Shown: positions 55,432 through 64,000, counted from the first letter of the stretch. The stretch is 64,000 nt of DNA from JBGPQJ01 sp963709295 (GCA_963709295.1 CAVPVW010000008.1:124001-188000); one strand, 5' to 3'. The notes: generated by a model from the sequence alone, not told the origin. Made by a program: numbers and translations.

Positions 55432-57873
55432 ATGACCTCTCCTATCCTCTGGTACCTCACTTTCACCCTGCTCGGCCTGCTGACCTTTCCACTGGCTCAC
55501 CGACTCTTTCCCGCACTGAATGACCGGGGTTATACACTCTCCCGGGCGTTTGGTCTTTTGCTATGGGGATTCATCTTCTGGCTGCTTGCTTCGCTGGGTG
55601 TGATCCAAAACGACGCTGGCGGCATCCTGCTGGCGTTGGGGTTGATGATAGGTCTGGTCGCCTGGTCCCTGGCTGCCGGCGGAAATTTCAGCGAGAGATT
55701 TCATGACGTAGTTGGCTGGTTGAAGGAAAATTGGAAGCTGGTGCTCGCCTCGGAAATGCTGTTCCTTGTGGCTTTCTCGTTCATGGCGCTGGTACGATCC
55801 GCGAATCCCGAGTCCCTGGGCACCGAAAAACCGATGGAACTGGCTTTCATCAACGCCATTCTGCGTTCGCCAACATTTCCTCCGCATGATCCGTGGCTGT
55901 CGGGATACGCCATCTCCTACTATTACTTTGGCTACACCATGGCTGCACTGCTGGCCAAGTTCACTGCGACATCCGGAGGAGTAGCCTTCAACTTGATGCT
56001 GGCATCGCTGTTCGGGTTGAACGCGGTTGGCGCTTTCGGTGTGGGTTATGACCTGCTCTCCGCTTATTCAAAACGTGACACGCAAAAATCATCAGCTTCC
56101 AACATACTCCCATCTTTCCTCTTTCCGCTTTTCCTGCTCATCGTCTCAAACTTCGAAGGGTTCCTCGAAGTCCTCCACCGCCTGAAAATTGGCTGGTCGG
56201 ATGGAACGAATTTCTGGACGTGGCTGGGCATCCTTGACTTGAAGGAGGCGCCGCTGCAACCTTTGAGCGAGTTGCCCACCCATTGGTATTGGTGGTGGCG
56301 TGCCTCACGCGTGATCACAGATTACAACCTCTCCGACCAGCACCGGGAAGTCATTGACGAATTCCCGGCATTTTCCTATGTGCTGGGGGATCTGCATCCG
56401 CACATACTGGCGATGCCGTTCGTCCTGCTGGTCGTCGCCATGACTTTGAACGTATTCCTGCGCGGCTGGGAGGGAGAGACAAATTTCTTCGGGCTGCTAC
56501 GTCCGAAAATTCGTCCAGTAGGGATTGTTGTTGCGGCAGTCGTGCTCGGTGGGATGGCCTTCCTCAACACCTGGGACTTCCCCATCCTGCTGACGATTTT
56601 CTGCTCCGCGTATGTCCTGACTCTTGTGATGCGCGAGGGCTGGGCGTGGGCTCGCGCGCTTGACTTTCTCGAGCTGGCCATCCCGCTCGGCATTCTCAGC
56701 ATCCTATTCTATTTGCCGTTTTACGTGGGATTCCAATCGCAAGCAGGAGGAATTCTTCCCAACCTGATCAATCCCTCACGAGGCGCGCACTTGTGGGTGA
56801 TGTTTGGACCGTTCTTCATCCTGCTGTTCGCCTTTCTTATCTTTCAATGGCGGGTTGTCAAATCACCTGCCAACTGGAAATCCGCCTGGCTGGTTGCGAT
56901 CCTTGGCGTTCTTGCACTTTGGATTTTTTCCTGGATACTGGCTATGGCAATTACCCTGATCCGCCCTGAAATGTTGGCTCAATTCCTCAACGACCTGGGA
57001 GCAGCAGATACGGCAGCTTTGATAGCGGGAGCATTTTCCAGGCGAACGTTGTACCTCGGTGGATTGGCTACCCTGCTGATCCTGCTCGTTCCACCCCTGG
57101 CATTCATCTCCGGGTTGAAGTCCGATCCCCAAAAAGAAGAAACTGCCCCCCCATCGCCGCTGCCGTTCGTTTTCCTGTTAATCCTGTTTGGTACTCTGCT
57201 GGTGATCGCACCGGAATTCATTTACTTGAAAGATGGTTTCGGTAACCGCATGAACACGGTCTTCAAGTTCTACTATCAGGCCTGGTTGATGTGGAGTCTG
57301 GCGGCGGCCTTCGGATCGGTCATTCTTCTGCGTGAACTGCGGGGCGCATGGCGGTGGGTATTTGCGGTCGTCTTTGTGCTGGTGCTCGGCATGGCTGTGG
57401 TCTATCCCTCCATCGCTTTCAACACCAAGACCAGCGGTTTCAACCCGCCGAACGGATTCAACCTGGATGCGTCTGACCATTTGAATCAATCCTCGCCTGA
57501 CGATGCCGCCGCCATCCACTGGCTCAAGACCGCCCCTCTCGGTGTTGTGGCGGAGGCCGTGGGCGGTCAATACAGCGAATACGCCCGCGCCGCCACCTAT
57601 TCCGGTCAGCCGAACGTAATTGGCTGGCCAGGCCATGAAGGTCAATGGCGCGGAGGTTACACCGAGGTCGGCTCCCGCCCTGAAGATATGCGAGTGCTCT
57701 ATGAAACTCGCATTTGGGACGAAGCCAAATCCATTCTCGACAAATATGACGTCACGTATGTCTATGTGGGAAACCTCGAACGCAATACGTATAATCTTTT
57801 CGAAGAGAAATTCCGCACGAATCTCCCGGTGGTCTATGAGCAGGGCAGTGTGACCATTTACGTTGTGCCTTAA
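55432..57873 (+). CDS. Chlor_Arch_YYY (DUF2298) membrane protein, single-domain
   Basis: 813 aa, about 18 hydrophobic helices. The name-giving motif is SYYYFGYTM after a helix, followed by YVLGDLHPHILAMPFVLL and GNRMNTVFKFYYQAWLMWSL. The soluble end contains AAIHWLKTAPLGVVAEAVGG and VTYVYVGNLERN. It parallels the C-terminal module of the giant protein from its first helix (ILWYLTFTLLGLLTFPL compared with VVLWYLNFFILGAFTYP). Length agrees with the single-copy class of this family. Function unknown; it may be an outer-face transferase given motifs of alternating aromatic and acidic loops and its neighbours. Confidence 0.82.
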   Translation: MTSPILWYLTFTLLGLLTFPLAHRLFPALNDRGYTLSRAFGLLLWGFIFWLLASLGVIQNDAGGILLALGLMIGLVAWSLAAGGNFSERFHDVVGWLKENWKLVLASEMLFLVAFSFMALVRSANPESLGTEKPMELAFINAILRSPTFPPHDPWLSGYAISYYYFGYTMAALLAKFTATSGGVAFNLMLASLFGLNAVGAFGVGYDLLSAYSKRDTQKSSASNILPSFLFPLFLLIVSNFEGFLEVLHRLKIGWSDGTNFWTWLGILDLKEAPLQPLSELPTHWYWWWRASRVITDYNLSDQHREVIDEFPAFSYVLGDLHPHILAMPFVLLVVAMTLNVFLRGWEGETNFFGLLRPKIRPVGIVVAAVVLGGMAFLNTWDFPILLTIFCSAYVLTLVMREGWAWARALDFLELAIPLGILSILFYLPFYVGFQSQAGGILPNLINPSRGAHLWVMFGPFFILLFAFLIFQWRVVKSPANWKSAWLVAILGVLALWIFSWILAMAITLIRPEMLAQFLNDLGAADTAALIAGAFSRRTLYLGGLATLLILLVPPLAFISGLKSDPQKEETAPPSPLPFVFLLILFGTLLVIAPEFIYLKDGFGNRMNTVFKFYYQAWLMWSLAAAFGSVILLRELRGAWRWVFAVVFVLVLGMAVVYPSIAFNTKTSGFNPPNGFNLDASDHLNQSSPDDAAAIHWLKTAPLGVVAEAVGGQYSEYARAATYSGQPNVIGWPGHEGQWRGGYTEVGSRPEDMRVLYETRIWDEAKSILDKYDVTYVYVGNLERNTYNLFEEKFRTNLPVVYEQGSVTIYVVP

Positions 57874-57915
57874 TCTGCCCGAGGATGCAGGAGTTTTCAA
57901 GATAAAATACATGCC

Positions 57916-59628
57916 ATGACAGAGACTTCCCGACGCGACAATGCCTTATTTATACTTGCTTTCATCCTGGCGTTTACCCTGCGCCTGATCAGGTTGGATG
58001 CGCTCCCCCTGAGCGATCTTGAAGCCAACTGGGCGCTGCAGGCTCTCCATCTGTCGCAAAACGCGCACCCTGCGCTGGGGCCGCAGCCTGGATACATTCT
58101 CCCATCGTCATTGATCTTCTTCATCTTCGGAAGCAGTGATTTCTCTGCGCGCATCATCCCGGCGCTGGCCGGATCGCTGCTCGTGTTGGTCCCATATTTC
58201 CTGCGCGATCGGCTTCCCGGAAAATCAGCGGTCATCCTGGCGTTTTTCCTCGCGCTTGAACCCGGTTTGTTGGCCATGTCGCGGACAGCCGGCAGCCCGA
58301 TTCTCTCGGTGAGTTTTACTCTGCTGGCGTTCTCACTTTGGCTGACAAGGCATCCACGCTGGGCGGGGTTCTTCGGAGCGTTGGCTTTGCTGTCAGGACC
58401 GTCCCTGTGGCCGGGGCTGATTGCGCTGGGCATCGCCTGGGCAGTGGCGGGAAGATTCAAGAAACAAGGCGATGATCCGACAAACCCGGACTCAGTGGAA
58501 GGGACTCCTGCATCCACAAAAGAATTAATCAAACCTGCGCTCATCACCGGCGGGGTGACGCTCCTTGGCTTGGGCACGTTATTCTTCCTGGCACCCTCTG
58601 GCCTGGGGGCAACCTTTGGCTCATTGCCAGAATATTTGAGAGGTTGGACCCAATTCTCGGATGTACCCCCAACACGATTATTGCTGACCGTGGCCGTGTA
58701 CGAACCCTTCTTCGTCATCTTCGCCCTCATCGCACTCGTGCGCGGAATTATCGCACGCGACCGCCAGGTCATTTTCCTCTCCGTCTGGATCGCTGCAGTG
58801 TTGACAGTCTCGCTTATCTATCCTTCGCGTCAGGTCGCGGACCTGGCATGGATGCTCGTCCCTCTTGCTGCACTCGCTGCGATGGAAGTCAGCCGGGCGC
58901 TTGGCTTTGGCTCCGAGAACCGCTGGGAAATCGGCGGGATGGTGCTATTGACCTTTGCCGTGCTGGTGTTCGCCGCTCTCGATTTTGCCGGCCTCGCCAT
59001 GACCAACCCGACTCCAGAGAATGCGCGCATCCGCTGGATCCTGCTGGGCGGAGCAATGCTGCTGCTGGTGGTCAGCATTATGCTGGTGGCTTTCGGCTGG
59101 TCTCTCGAAGTGGCACGCAAAGGCGCTCTGTGGGGCTTCATAACGGTAATGGCGCTTTATACGATTAGCGTCGCGACAGGCGCGACCGGAATCCGCGCGA
59201 ACCTGACACAGGAACTGTGGCGGACCGATCCCCAGCCCGGGCAGGCTGCCCTCCTGCTCCGCACAATAGATGACCTCTCGACCTGGAAAACAGGGACTCA
59301 AGACGCCCTCAACGTAACAGTGTACGGAATCGACTCTCCCTCGCTGGCCTGGCTGCTGCGCGACCAGTCTGTCACCTTCGCTTCTGCAGCCCCCACGGAT
59401 TCGTCGTCCCCGATCGTGATCGGACCCTTCGATCCACAGGCGGCCTTTGGCGCAGAATACCGCGGGCAGGATTTCATCTGGAGGCGCTATCCCGGCTGGA
59501 ACACCGCCTCGTGGCCGGAGTGGATGCGCTGGCTCGCCGTCCACGAAATACCCCAAGGCGAAGAACCCATCATGCTTTGGGCGCGCACCGACTTGTTCCT
59601 CGACTTACAAAACCAGCCCTTCCCATAA
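57916..59628 (+). CDS. GT39/Agl23-like membrane protein
   Basis: 570 aa with about twelve helices. LRLIRLDALPLSDLEANWAL near the start carries the D-x-E pair after helix 1 expected for GT-C enzymes (LSDLEA). SSDFSARIIPALAGSLLVL and FFLALEPGLLAMSRTA are typical of the flippase-associated Agl23-like group found beside YYY proteins. The last 130 residues are soluble and end WPEWMRWLAVHE... It is 42 bases after the YYY gene and reads as the last member of the block before cmk. Confidence 0.65.
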   Translation: MTETSRRDNALFILAFILAFTLRLIRLDALPLSDLEANWALQALHLSQNAHPALGPQPGYILPSSLIFFIFGSSDFSARIIPALAGSLLVLVPYFLRDRLPGKSAVILAFFLALEPGLLAMSRTAGSPILSVSFTLLAFSLWLTRHPRWAGFFGALALLSGPSLWPGLIALGIAWAVAGRFKKQGDDPTNPDSVEGTPASTKELIKPALITGGVTLLGLGTLFFLAPSGLGATFGSLPEYLRGWTQFSDVPPTRLLLTVAVYEPFFVIFALIALVRGIIARDRQVIFLSVWIAAVLTVSLIYPSRQVADLAWMLVPLAALAAMEVSRALGFGSENRWEIGGMVLLTFAVLVFAALDFAGLAMTNPTPENARIRWILLGGAMLLLVVSIMLVAFGWSLEVARKGALWGFITVMALYTISVATGATGIRANLTQELWRTDPQPGQAALLLRTIDDLSTWKTGTQDALNVTVYGIDSPSLAWLLRDQSVTFASAAPTDSSSPIVIGPFDPQAAFGAEYRGQDFIWRRYPGWNTASWPEWMRWLAVHEIPQGEEPIMLWARTDLFLDLQNQPFP

Positions 59629-59649
59629 ACCGACCTGCGAAAGAGAACC

Positions 59650-60325
59650 ATGCCAAAACCATCCATCATCGCCATCGACGGTCCCGCCGCCTCAGGGAAA
59701 TCCACGCTGGGGTTTCGCCTCGCGGAAGCCTTGGGCTACCTTTTCTTTGACACAGGCGTGATGTACCGCGCTGTGACCTGGGCTGCCATTGAGCGCAATG
59801 TCAATGCCAGGGAAGAGGCTGCAGTGACCGCTCTCGCCGAGCAGGCGGTGATTGACGTCCGCCCTCCCTCCGCCTCTGACGGCCGCGCCTGCGATGTGCT
59901 CGTTGACGGACGCGATGCCACCTGGGAAGTTCGCAAACCTGAAGTGGAGGCTTACGTTTCAGTCGTAGCCGCCTACCCCGGGGTGCGCAAGGCCCTCAGC
60001 GCCCAGCAGCGGCGAATCGGCCTGCGCGGACAGGTCGTGATGGTCGGGCGCGATATCGGCACGGTCGTTCTGCCCGAAGCCGATCTCAAGATTTATCTCG
60101 ATGCCTCCGCTGAAATTCGCGCCAAACGCCGGTATGACGAGGTCATCCATCGCGGTGGTTCCGCCGATTATGACGCGATCCTTGCGAACGTACGGGAACG
60201 CGACCGGATCGATTTCGACCCGCGCCGTTGCGCCGCTCACGGCTGCCGAGGATGCCATCCGCCTTGATTTGGATTCGCTCGACGCAGAGCAGGTATTTCT
60301 AAAGGTTAAAGCGCTGTGCCAATGA
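59650..60325 (+). CDS. cmk: cytidylate kinase, one frameshift
   Basis: About 225 aa. The P-loop is AIDGPAASGKSTLGFRLAEA (8-27), TGVMYRAVTW binds CMP, VGRDIGTVVLPEAD is the strand with the catalytic arginine/aspartate, and DASAEIRAKRRYDE the lid. The frame shifts by one base near 60215 (ATTTCGAC); afterwards APLTAAEDAIRLDLDSLDAE continues as in other Cmk proteins. The gene is essential in most bacteria, so an assembly indel is far more likely than a broken gene. It ends in an ATGA overlap with the first acyltransferase gene, a cmk-plsC order also seen in other phyla. Confidence 0.88.
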
Positions 60326-61008
60326 CGGAAAAGTATTCGGTCCCATTTAAGAACCGTATCTTTCGTTTTTTTATCAAACCGGCCTTTCGCCTTTTATTCA
60401 ACATCCTCGCCCCCATTACGATCACGGGTAAAGAGAACATTCCGTACGGCCAGGCGTACATGGTGGCCATCAACCACGTATCGCTGTTTGAGGCACCTTT
60501 TGTCACCGCGTTCTGGCCTGAAATGCTGGAAGGCATGGGCGCCAGCGACATTTGGAAAAAGAAGGGACAGAACATCCTGGTCGACTGGTACGGCGGCATC
60601 CAGGTCCATCGCGGGGAAGTTGACCGCAACCTGATCGACGTGGTCGTGAATGTCCTCGAGTTGGGGTATCCCATGCTCATCGCCCCGGAGGGAGGCCGCT
60701 CTCACACGCCTGGCATGCACCGGGCCATGCCGGGGATCGCGTTTATTTTGGAAAAAGCCAGGGTTCCTGTGGTCCCGGTGGGAGTGGTGGGCACCACCGA
60801 CGACTTCGCCAAAAAAGCGTTCAGCTTCAAGCGTCCCGGTCTCGAATTGCATATTGGAAAACCATTCCACCTACCGCCCATCGAAGGAAGCGGGCAGCAG
60901 CGTCGTGAAGCACGCCAGCGGAATGCCGACCTGGTGATGGGGCACATCGCCGCCTTGCTCCCCGAGGAATACCGCGGAGTCTATGCAGACCAGGTGATTA
61001 CAGAGTAA
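60322..61008 (+). CDS. 1-acyl-glycerol-3-phosphate acyltransferase-like protein (PlsC family), first copy
   Basis: 228 aa from the ATG that overlaps the cmk stop. Block I reads VAINHVSLFEAPF, i.e. H-x4-E in place of the usual H-x4-D; block II is GGIQVHRGEVDR, block III is APEGGRSHTPGM and block IV VPVVPVGVVG. The altered block I residue could still serve but is unusual. These enzymes acylate lysophosphatidic acid at the inner membrane. A second, canonical PlsC gene follows 4 bases later, so the two may differ in acyl donor or position, or this one may have another acceptor. Confidence 0.78.
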   Translation: MTEKYSVPFKNRIFRFFIKPAFRLLFNILAPITITGKENIPYGQAYMVAINHVSLFEAPFVTAFWPEMLEGMGASDIWKKKGQNILVDWYGGIQVHRGEVDRNLIDVVVNVLELGYPMLIAPEGGRSHTPGMHRAMPGIAFILEKARVPVVPVGVVGTTDDFAKKAFSFKRPGLELHIGKPFHLPPIEGSGQQRREARQRNADLVMGHIAALLPEEYRGVYADQVITE

Positions 61009-61012
61009 ACGC

Positions 61013-61747
61013 ATGTCAGATCATTCGAAGGATGTCAACCCTGAGAGTTCGCCCCCATACGATTACAAATCCTATGCGTGGAGGCGTCACCTGTGCAAGC
61101 TGGCCATGCGTGTCGCTTTCCCTATTGTGGCGCCAATCCACTCCATTAAAGGACTTGAGTATATTCCTTCAACCGGACCAGTCCTGCTTTGCTACAACCA
61201 TATCAACCTGATCGACCCCATCTTGATCCTGCATGTCCTCAAGCGCGAAGCCGTTCCGTTGGCAAAAATCGAGGTCATGTCCTACCCGGTCGTGGGTGTC
61301 TTACCCCGGTTGTATGGTGCGATCACCGTCCGGCGAGGCGAGGTGGACCGGCGCGCTTTGAAACACTCCATTGATGTGCTCCAGCAAAACGAGATGCTGG
61401 TCGTCGCTCCGGAAGGGACGCGCAGCGATGCGCTGATCAAGGGCAAAGCCGGGACCGCTTTCCTCGCTTTTAACGCCGGCTCACCGCCGATCGTGCCGAT
61501 CGGGATCGACAACACCATTGGCTATCCCACCTTTCCATTCAGCCGCCGATGGAGGCAGCCCAGGGCGGACATCGCCTTCGGCAAGCCGTTCCGCTTCCGG
61601 ATGGGCGCCAGCCGACCCAGCAAGGAGGAGATGGAGCGGATGACCGACGAAATGATGTACACGATCGCTGCCCTTCTTCCTCCCCACCGCCGAGGGGTGT
61701 ATGCCGACCTGACCAAGGCCACGCAGGATACCCTCGAGTGGCTGTAA
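61013..61747 (+). CDS. 1-acyl-glycerol-3-phosphate acyltransferase-like protein (PlsC family), second copy
   Basis: 244 aa. Canonical blocks: CYNHINLIDPILIL (H-x4-D), GAITVRRGEVDRRAL, APEGTRSDALIKGKAG and PPIVPIGIDNTIG. A hydrophobic stretch (LAMRVAFPIVAPI) near the N-terminus would anchor it in the membrane. It is predicted to make phosphatidic acid. It starts 4 bases after the first copy and closes the run that began with cmk. The two share the order of blocks but differ in detail, so they are old paralogs and not a recent duplication. Confidence 0.84.
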   Translation: MSDHSKDVNPESSPPYDYKSYAWRRHLCKLAMRVAFPIVAPIHSIKGLEYIPSTGPVLLCYNHINLIDPILILHVLKREAVPLAKIEVMSYPVVGVLPRLYGAITVRRGEVDRRALKHSIDVLQQNEMLVVAPEGTRSDALIKGKAGTAFLAFNAGSPPIVPIGIDNTIGYPTFPFSRRWRQPRADIAFGKPFRFRMGASRPSKEEMERMTDEMMYTIAALLPPHRRGVYADLTKATQDTLEWL

Positions 61748-61839
61748 GCGGCAGGCGCACTCTCCTGGTTTACGCTTGCCCGACCGTACCACCGGCAGCC
61801 TGAGAACCGTTCCCTTAGATTAACCCAAGGTGAATTTGT

Positions 61840-61868
61840 TTGACCGATTTACTTCTATCCGTTATAAT
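61840..61868 (+). promoter_or_regulatory. promoter of the rpmH-rnpA-yidD run
   Basis: TTGACC (61840-61845) and TATAAT (61863-61868) with a 17-base spacer, about 80 bases before rpmH. Confidence 0.75.
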
Positions 61869-61947
61869 AGCGTGCCGCCTGAAAATTGGCGACTTATTAT
61901 TCCTTTTCATTTGTTATTATCCTTTTCATTAGAGTGAGGATTTTGCA

Positions 61948-62118
61948 ATGCCAAAACGAACCTACCAACCCAAGATTCGCCGCCGTGTCCGTGTGCACGG
62001 TTTCCGCGCACGGATGGCGACCGCCGATGGGCGTGAAGTGCTCAGGCGCCGCCGTGCCAAAGGCCGCAACAGGCTGACGGTCACGTCCAACAACCACGTC
62101 AAGAAAGTCCGGTGGTAG
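61948..62118 (+). CDS. rpmH: 50S ribosomal protein bL34
   Basis: 56 aa, Arg/Lys-rich. MPKRTYQPKIRRRVRVHGF and RRRRAKGRNRLTV are the bL34 pattern; it is about ten residues longer than in E. coli, with NNHVKKVRW added at the C-terminus. It binds 23S rRNA domain III of the large subunit. GTGAGGA lies before the ATG and a consensus promoter further upstream. It heads the classic rpmH-rnpA-yidD order; rnpA begins 63 bases after the stop. Confidence 0.95.
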   Translation: MPKRTYQPKIRRRVRVHGFRARMATADGREVLRRRRAKGRNRLTVTSNNHVKKVRW

Positions 62119-62181
62119 CCTGCCATCCCGGGAGCGATTCCAGCTTCCGGGCCTCCGCTTTCGCTTAGTAGCGAGGCAAGT

Positions 62182-62538
62182 ATGGAGCGCAGGTTCCGCC
62201 TGACCCGGTCGATCGAATTCAAACGGGTGCGGGATGAGGGAAAGTCCTACGCGCACCCGTTTGTTGTATTGATCGTCTGCCCGTCCCAACTGGACCACCC
62301 CCGCATTGGAGTGACGGCCAGCCACAATATTGGCGGATCCATAGAGCGCAACCGGGCAAAACGCCTGTTGAGGGAAGCGGCACGCGCCTTCATCCCCTCC
62401 CTGCAGCCGGCGCACATCGTTCTCATCGCCCGCATTCCTCTTGCCAAGTCAAATCTCAGCGAAACCCGGCAGGCCCTGGAGCATCTTTTTCTCCGGGCAA
62501 ATTTGCTTTCCAGACAACACCATGACCCAACCGTCTGA
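62182..62538 (+). CDS. rnpA: ribonuclease P protein component
   Basis: 118 aa basic protein that supports the RNase P RNA in tRNA 5' processing. RFRLTRSIEFKRVRDEGKSY is the N-terminal strand-helix part and GGSIERNRAKRLLREAAR contains the RNR signature in the left-handed crossover. Length is normal. It overlaps yidD by 17 bases and lies in the standard position after rpmH. Confidence 0.93.
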   Translation: MERRFRLTRSIEFKRVRDEGKSYAHPFVVLIVCPSQLDHPRIGVTASHNIGGSIERNRAKRLLREAARAFIPSLQPAHIVLIARIPLAKSNLSETRQALEHLFLRANLLSRQHHDPTV

Positions 62539-62815
62539 TTCAACCCACGATCACTCCGAGGAACCCCGGCTGCGCGACATGCCGGTCACGCTTCTCAATC
62601 TGCCTCGCATTTTGCTCCTGGCGTTGATCCGCGGGTACCAAATGACCCTGTCGCATACCGTGCCGGCCAATTCATGCCGGTTTTACCCGACCTGCTCGCA
62701 TTACGGTTATCAGGCGGTCTACAAGTACGGCGTGCTAAAAGGCTCGGTTATGGCAACCTGGCGGGTGCTGCGCTGCAACCCGTTCAACCCCGGCGGGTAT
62801 GACCCTGTAAAATAG
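62522..62815 (+). CDS. yidD: membrane protein insertion efficiency factor YidD
   Basis: 97 aa. The family core SCRFYPTCSHYGYQAVYKYG followed by GVLKGSVMATWRVLRCNPFNPGGYDPV is complete, with the conserved cysteines. An N-terminal amphipathic stretch (LNLPRILLLALIRGYQMTL) anchors it at the membrane. It assists YidC-dependent insertion. The first 25 residues are polar and unlike the short start of most YidD proteins. It overlaps rnpA and is followed by an unexpected lipoprotein gene before the likely yidC. Confidence 0.93.
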   Translation: MTQPSDSTHDHSEEPRLRDMPVTLLNLPRILLLALIRGYQMTLSHTVPANSCRFYPTCSHYGYQAVYKYGVLKGSVMATWRVLRCNPFNPGGYDPVK

Positions 62816-62831
62816 GAGTAATTCCTCCACA

Positions 62832-63954
62832 ATGAGAATCAAAACCATCTTCCTAATTTCTGTAATTCTGGTGCTGGGCAGCCTGCTCTCCGCCTGCGGC
62901 AATCAGTCGCTGGCCTCCACCGATTGGCCCGGTCTGACCGTCAAGGATGACATGGCCTATCTCGCGGCAGGGACTTATGTCTATGCCATCAACCTTGCCA
63001 ACGGCCAGGAGTTGACCATTACCCAGGGGAGTGAAACCACCGCCGTGCGCTTCCCCACCGACGGCAAGGGCGGTCCCTTCTACGGCGACCCGGCCTTCAC
63101 ATCCGATGGACAGATGATCATCGGCAGCGCCAATATCAACGACCGCAAACATCCCTCTTTTCAGCGCGAACGCTGATGATTTCACACCCAAATGGGTGTT
63201 TCAAGAACAGGCCAAGGATATCTGGCTGGCGGGAGCGTTAATCCTCGAGGATGTCATCTACATGCCCAACAGCGACGGCGGATTGTACGCCTTCGATCTG
63301 AACGGTAATATCAAGGGCAAATTCGTTGCCGAGCATGCCTTGTGGTCCAATCCCGTCACGGACGGAAAGGCGATCTATGTATCATCCATGGATCACAGTG
63401 TTTATGCCGTCGACCCGGGCAACCTCAATCAAATCTGGAAGACCGAATTGGACGCGTCCATCACCGGCTCACCCACCGTGGTGGATGGTCGGTTGTACAT
63501 CGGAACCATCGGCGGCGCCGTCTATGCCATAGATACTGAAACGGGAAACATCCTCTGGCAGAAGAATTTCGAAGGGGGCATTTCCGACCGGGTGGTTGCC
63601 TCAGGCGACCGGTTGTACTTTGGGATGCTTTCGCAGGATACCGGCGCCATCTACTCCCTCAACGCGGAGGACGGCACAGTGGTCTGGAGTTACGATGCCG
63701 GCGGAGCCGTCACTGCCAGCCCGCTTGTCAAGGACAACCTGGTGGTGTTTGTCACCGAAACCGGGACCGTCCGCGCGCTGGACCTGGATGCCAAGCCCGT
63801 ATGGATGCAAACGCTGGATGCCAAGTTGTATAACACTCCCGTGGCTGCCGGCGATTTAATTCTTGTGACCCCCATGGGCAAACAGGATCTGATGCTGGTG
63901 GCCTATGATGACGCCGGCGCTTTGAAGTGGATCTTCGCACCCGTCAAGAAATAG
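62832..63954 (+). CDS. lipoprotein with PQQ-like beta-propeller repeats, one frameshift
   Basis: About 373 aa. The signal peptide ends in LLSAC (C22). The rest is a series of propeller blades, each with a variant of 'VYAxDxxxGxxxW': YVYAINLANGQEL, GLYAFDLNGNIKG, SVYAVDPGNLNQIW, AVYAIDTETGNILW, AIYSLNAEDGTVVW and TVRALDLDAKPVW. It resembles BamB-like and other PQQ-fold scaffolds that bind partner proteins. The frame shifts near 63152, where one extra T splits KHPLFSANADD. It lies between yidD and the start of the likely yidC, so it may be part of the membrane-insertion locus. Confidence 0.85.
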
Positions 63955-63969
63955 GGAACAGGTGAAATT

Positions 63970-64000
63970 ATGAATATTTGGAACTTATTAGTAGTTCAAC
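63970..64000 (+). CDS. 5' end of probable membrane insertase YidC
   Basis: Only MNIWNLLVVQ is visible. GGAACAGGTG lies upstream of the ATG. The identification rests on position after rpmH-rnpA-yidD and on a start similar to short YidC proteins of Gram-positive and Chloroflexi type; the fragment alone cannot prove it. Confidence 0.5.
   Translation, partial: MNIWNLLVVQ

Noticed and set aside
61748..61947. Replication origin next to rpmH
   Set aside because: No TTATCCACA-type DnaA boxes and no dnaA or dnaN in the window; the gene order alone is not enough.

Overview
The window looks like a chromosome segment of a Chloroflexi bacterium, most likely class Anaerolineae. The evidence is two membrane proteins with the Chlor_Arch_YYY (DUF2298) signature, mevalonate kinase in place of the MEP route, a protein with the 'ELLEIW..NDR.EWSD' motif that I associate with Anaerolineae, and a high-GC genome with Pro/Thr-rich lipoproteins. 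This placement is inference; there is no rRNA in the window. The one RNA gene that is certain is tRNA-Val(UAC).

Layout. 1-2.2 kb: end of a membrane protein, kbl and an MgtC-family gene, punctuated by three related hairpins. 2.2-11.1 kb, minus strand: an MFS exporter, an APH-type kinase, a GNAT protein, a GH1 beta-glucosidase, rlmB, a DUF3592-like protein, cysS and a PIN-TRAM membrane protein. 11.3-14.4 kb, plus: moaA, a HAD hydrolase and an ACT-type malic enzyme. 14.4-28.2 kb: mixed metabolic and envelope genes (aminotransferase, membrane M28 peptidase, a DnaQ-WYL fusion, adenosine deaminase, TspO-like, FAS1 lipoprotein, Ntn-hydrolase lipoprotein, oxidoreductase, a broken methyltransferase). 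28.2-35.5 kb: a DpnI-like restriction enzyme, an apparent SHMT-GcvT fusion, a kinase-M23-aminotransferase fusion and tRNA-Val. 36.5-37.4 kb: an AT-rich, frameshifted two-gene cassette. 37.5-40.5 kb: mvk-ubiA, with an IS200/IS605-type tnpB element sitting directly upstream of ubiA. 40.5-43.2 kb: tlyA and lepA. 43.2-59.6 kb: a long plus-strand block of membrane glycosyltransferase-type genes. 59.6-64 kb: cmk, two plsC-type acyltransferases, then rpmH-rnpA-yidD, a beta-propeller lipoprotein and the start of a probable yidC.

How genes work together. The 43.2-59.6 kb block (flippase-like LPG-synthase membrane protein, CDP-paratose-epimerase-like SDR, GT4, methyltransferase, GT39, a giant GT39-YYY fusion, a second YYY protein and another GT39-like protein) reads like one pathway that builds a lipid-linked sugar and transfers it outside the membrane. 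Its product is unknown, and it is the best candidate here for an undescribed system. UbiA (decaprenyl-phosphate phosphoribosyltransferase type) and mevalonate kinase, translationally coupled just before it, would supply polyprenyl precursors and polyprenyl-phosphate pentose.

Quality caution. At least 14 genes, including essential ones such as cmk, carry one or more single-base frameshifts while the protein stays conserved on both sides. Many lie at or near short homopolymers. Residual indels in a long-read assembly are the simplest explanation for most of them. I therefore annotate whole gene spans across frameshifts and say where each break lies.
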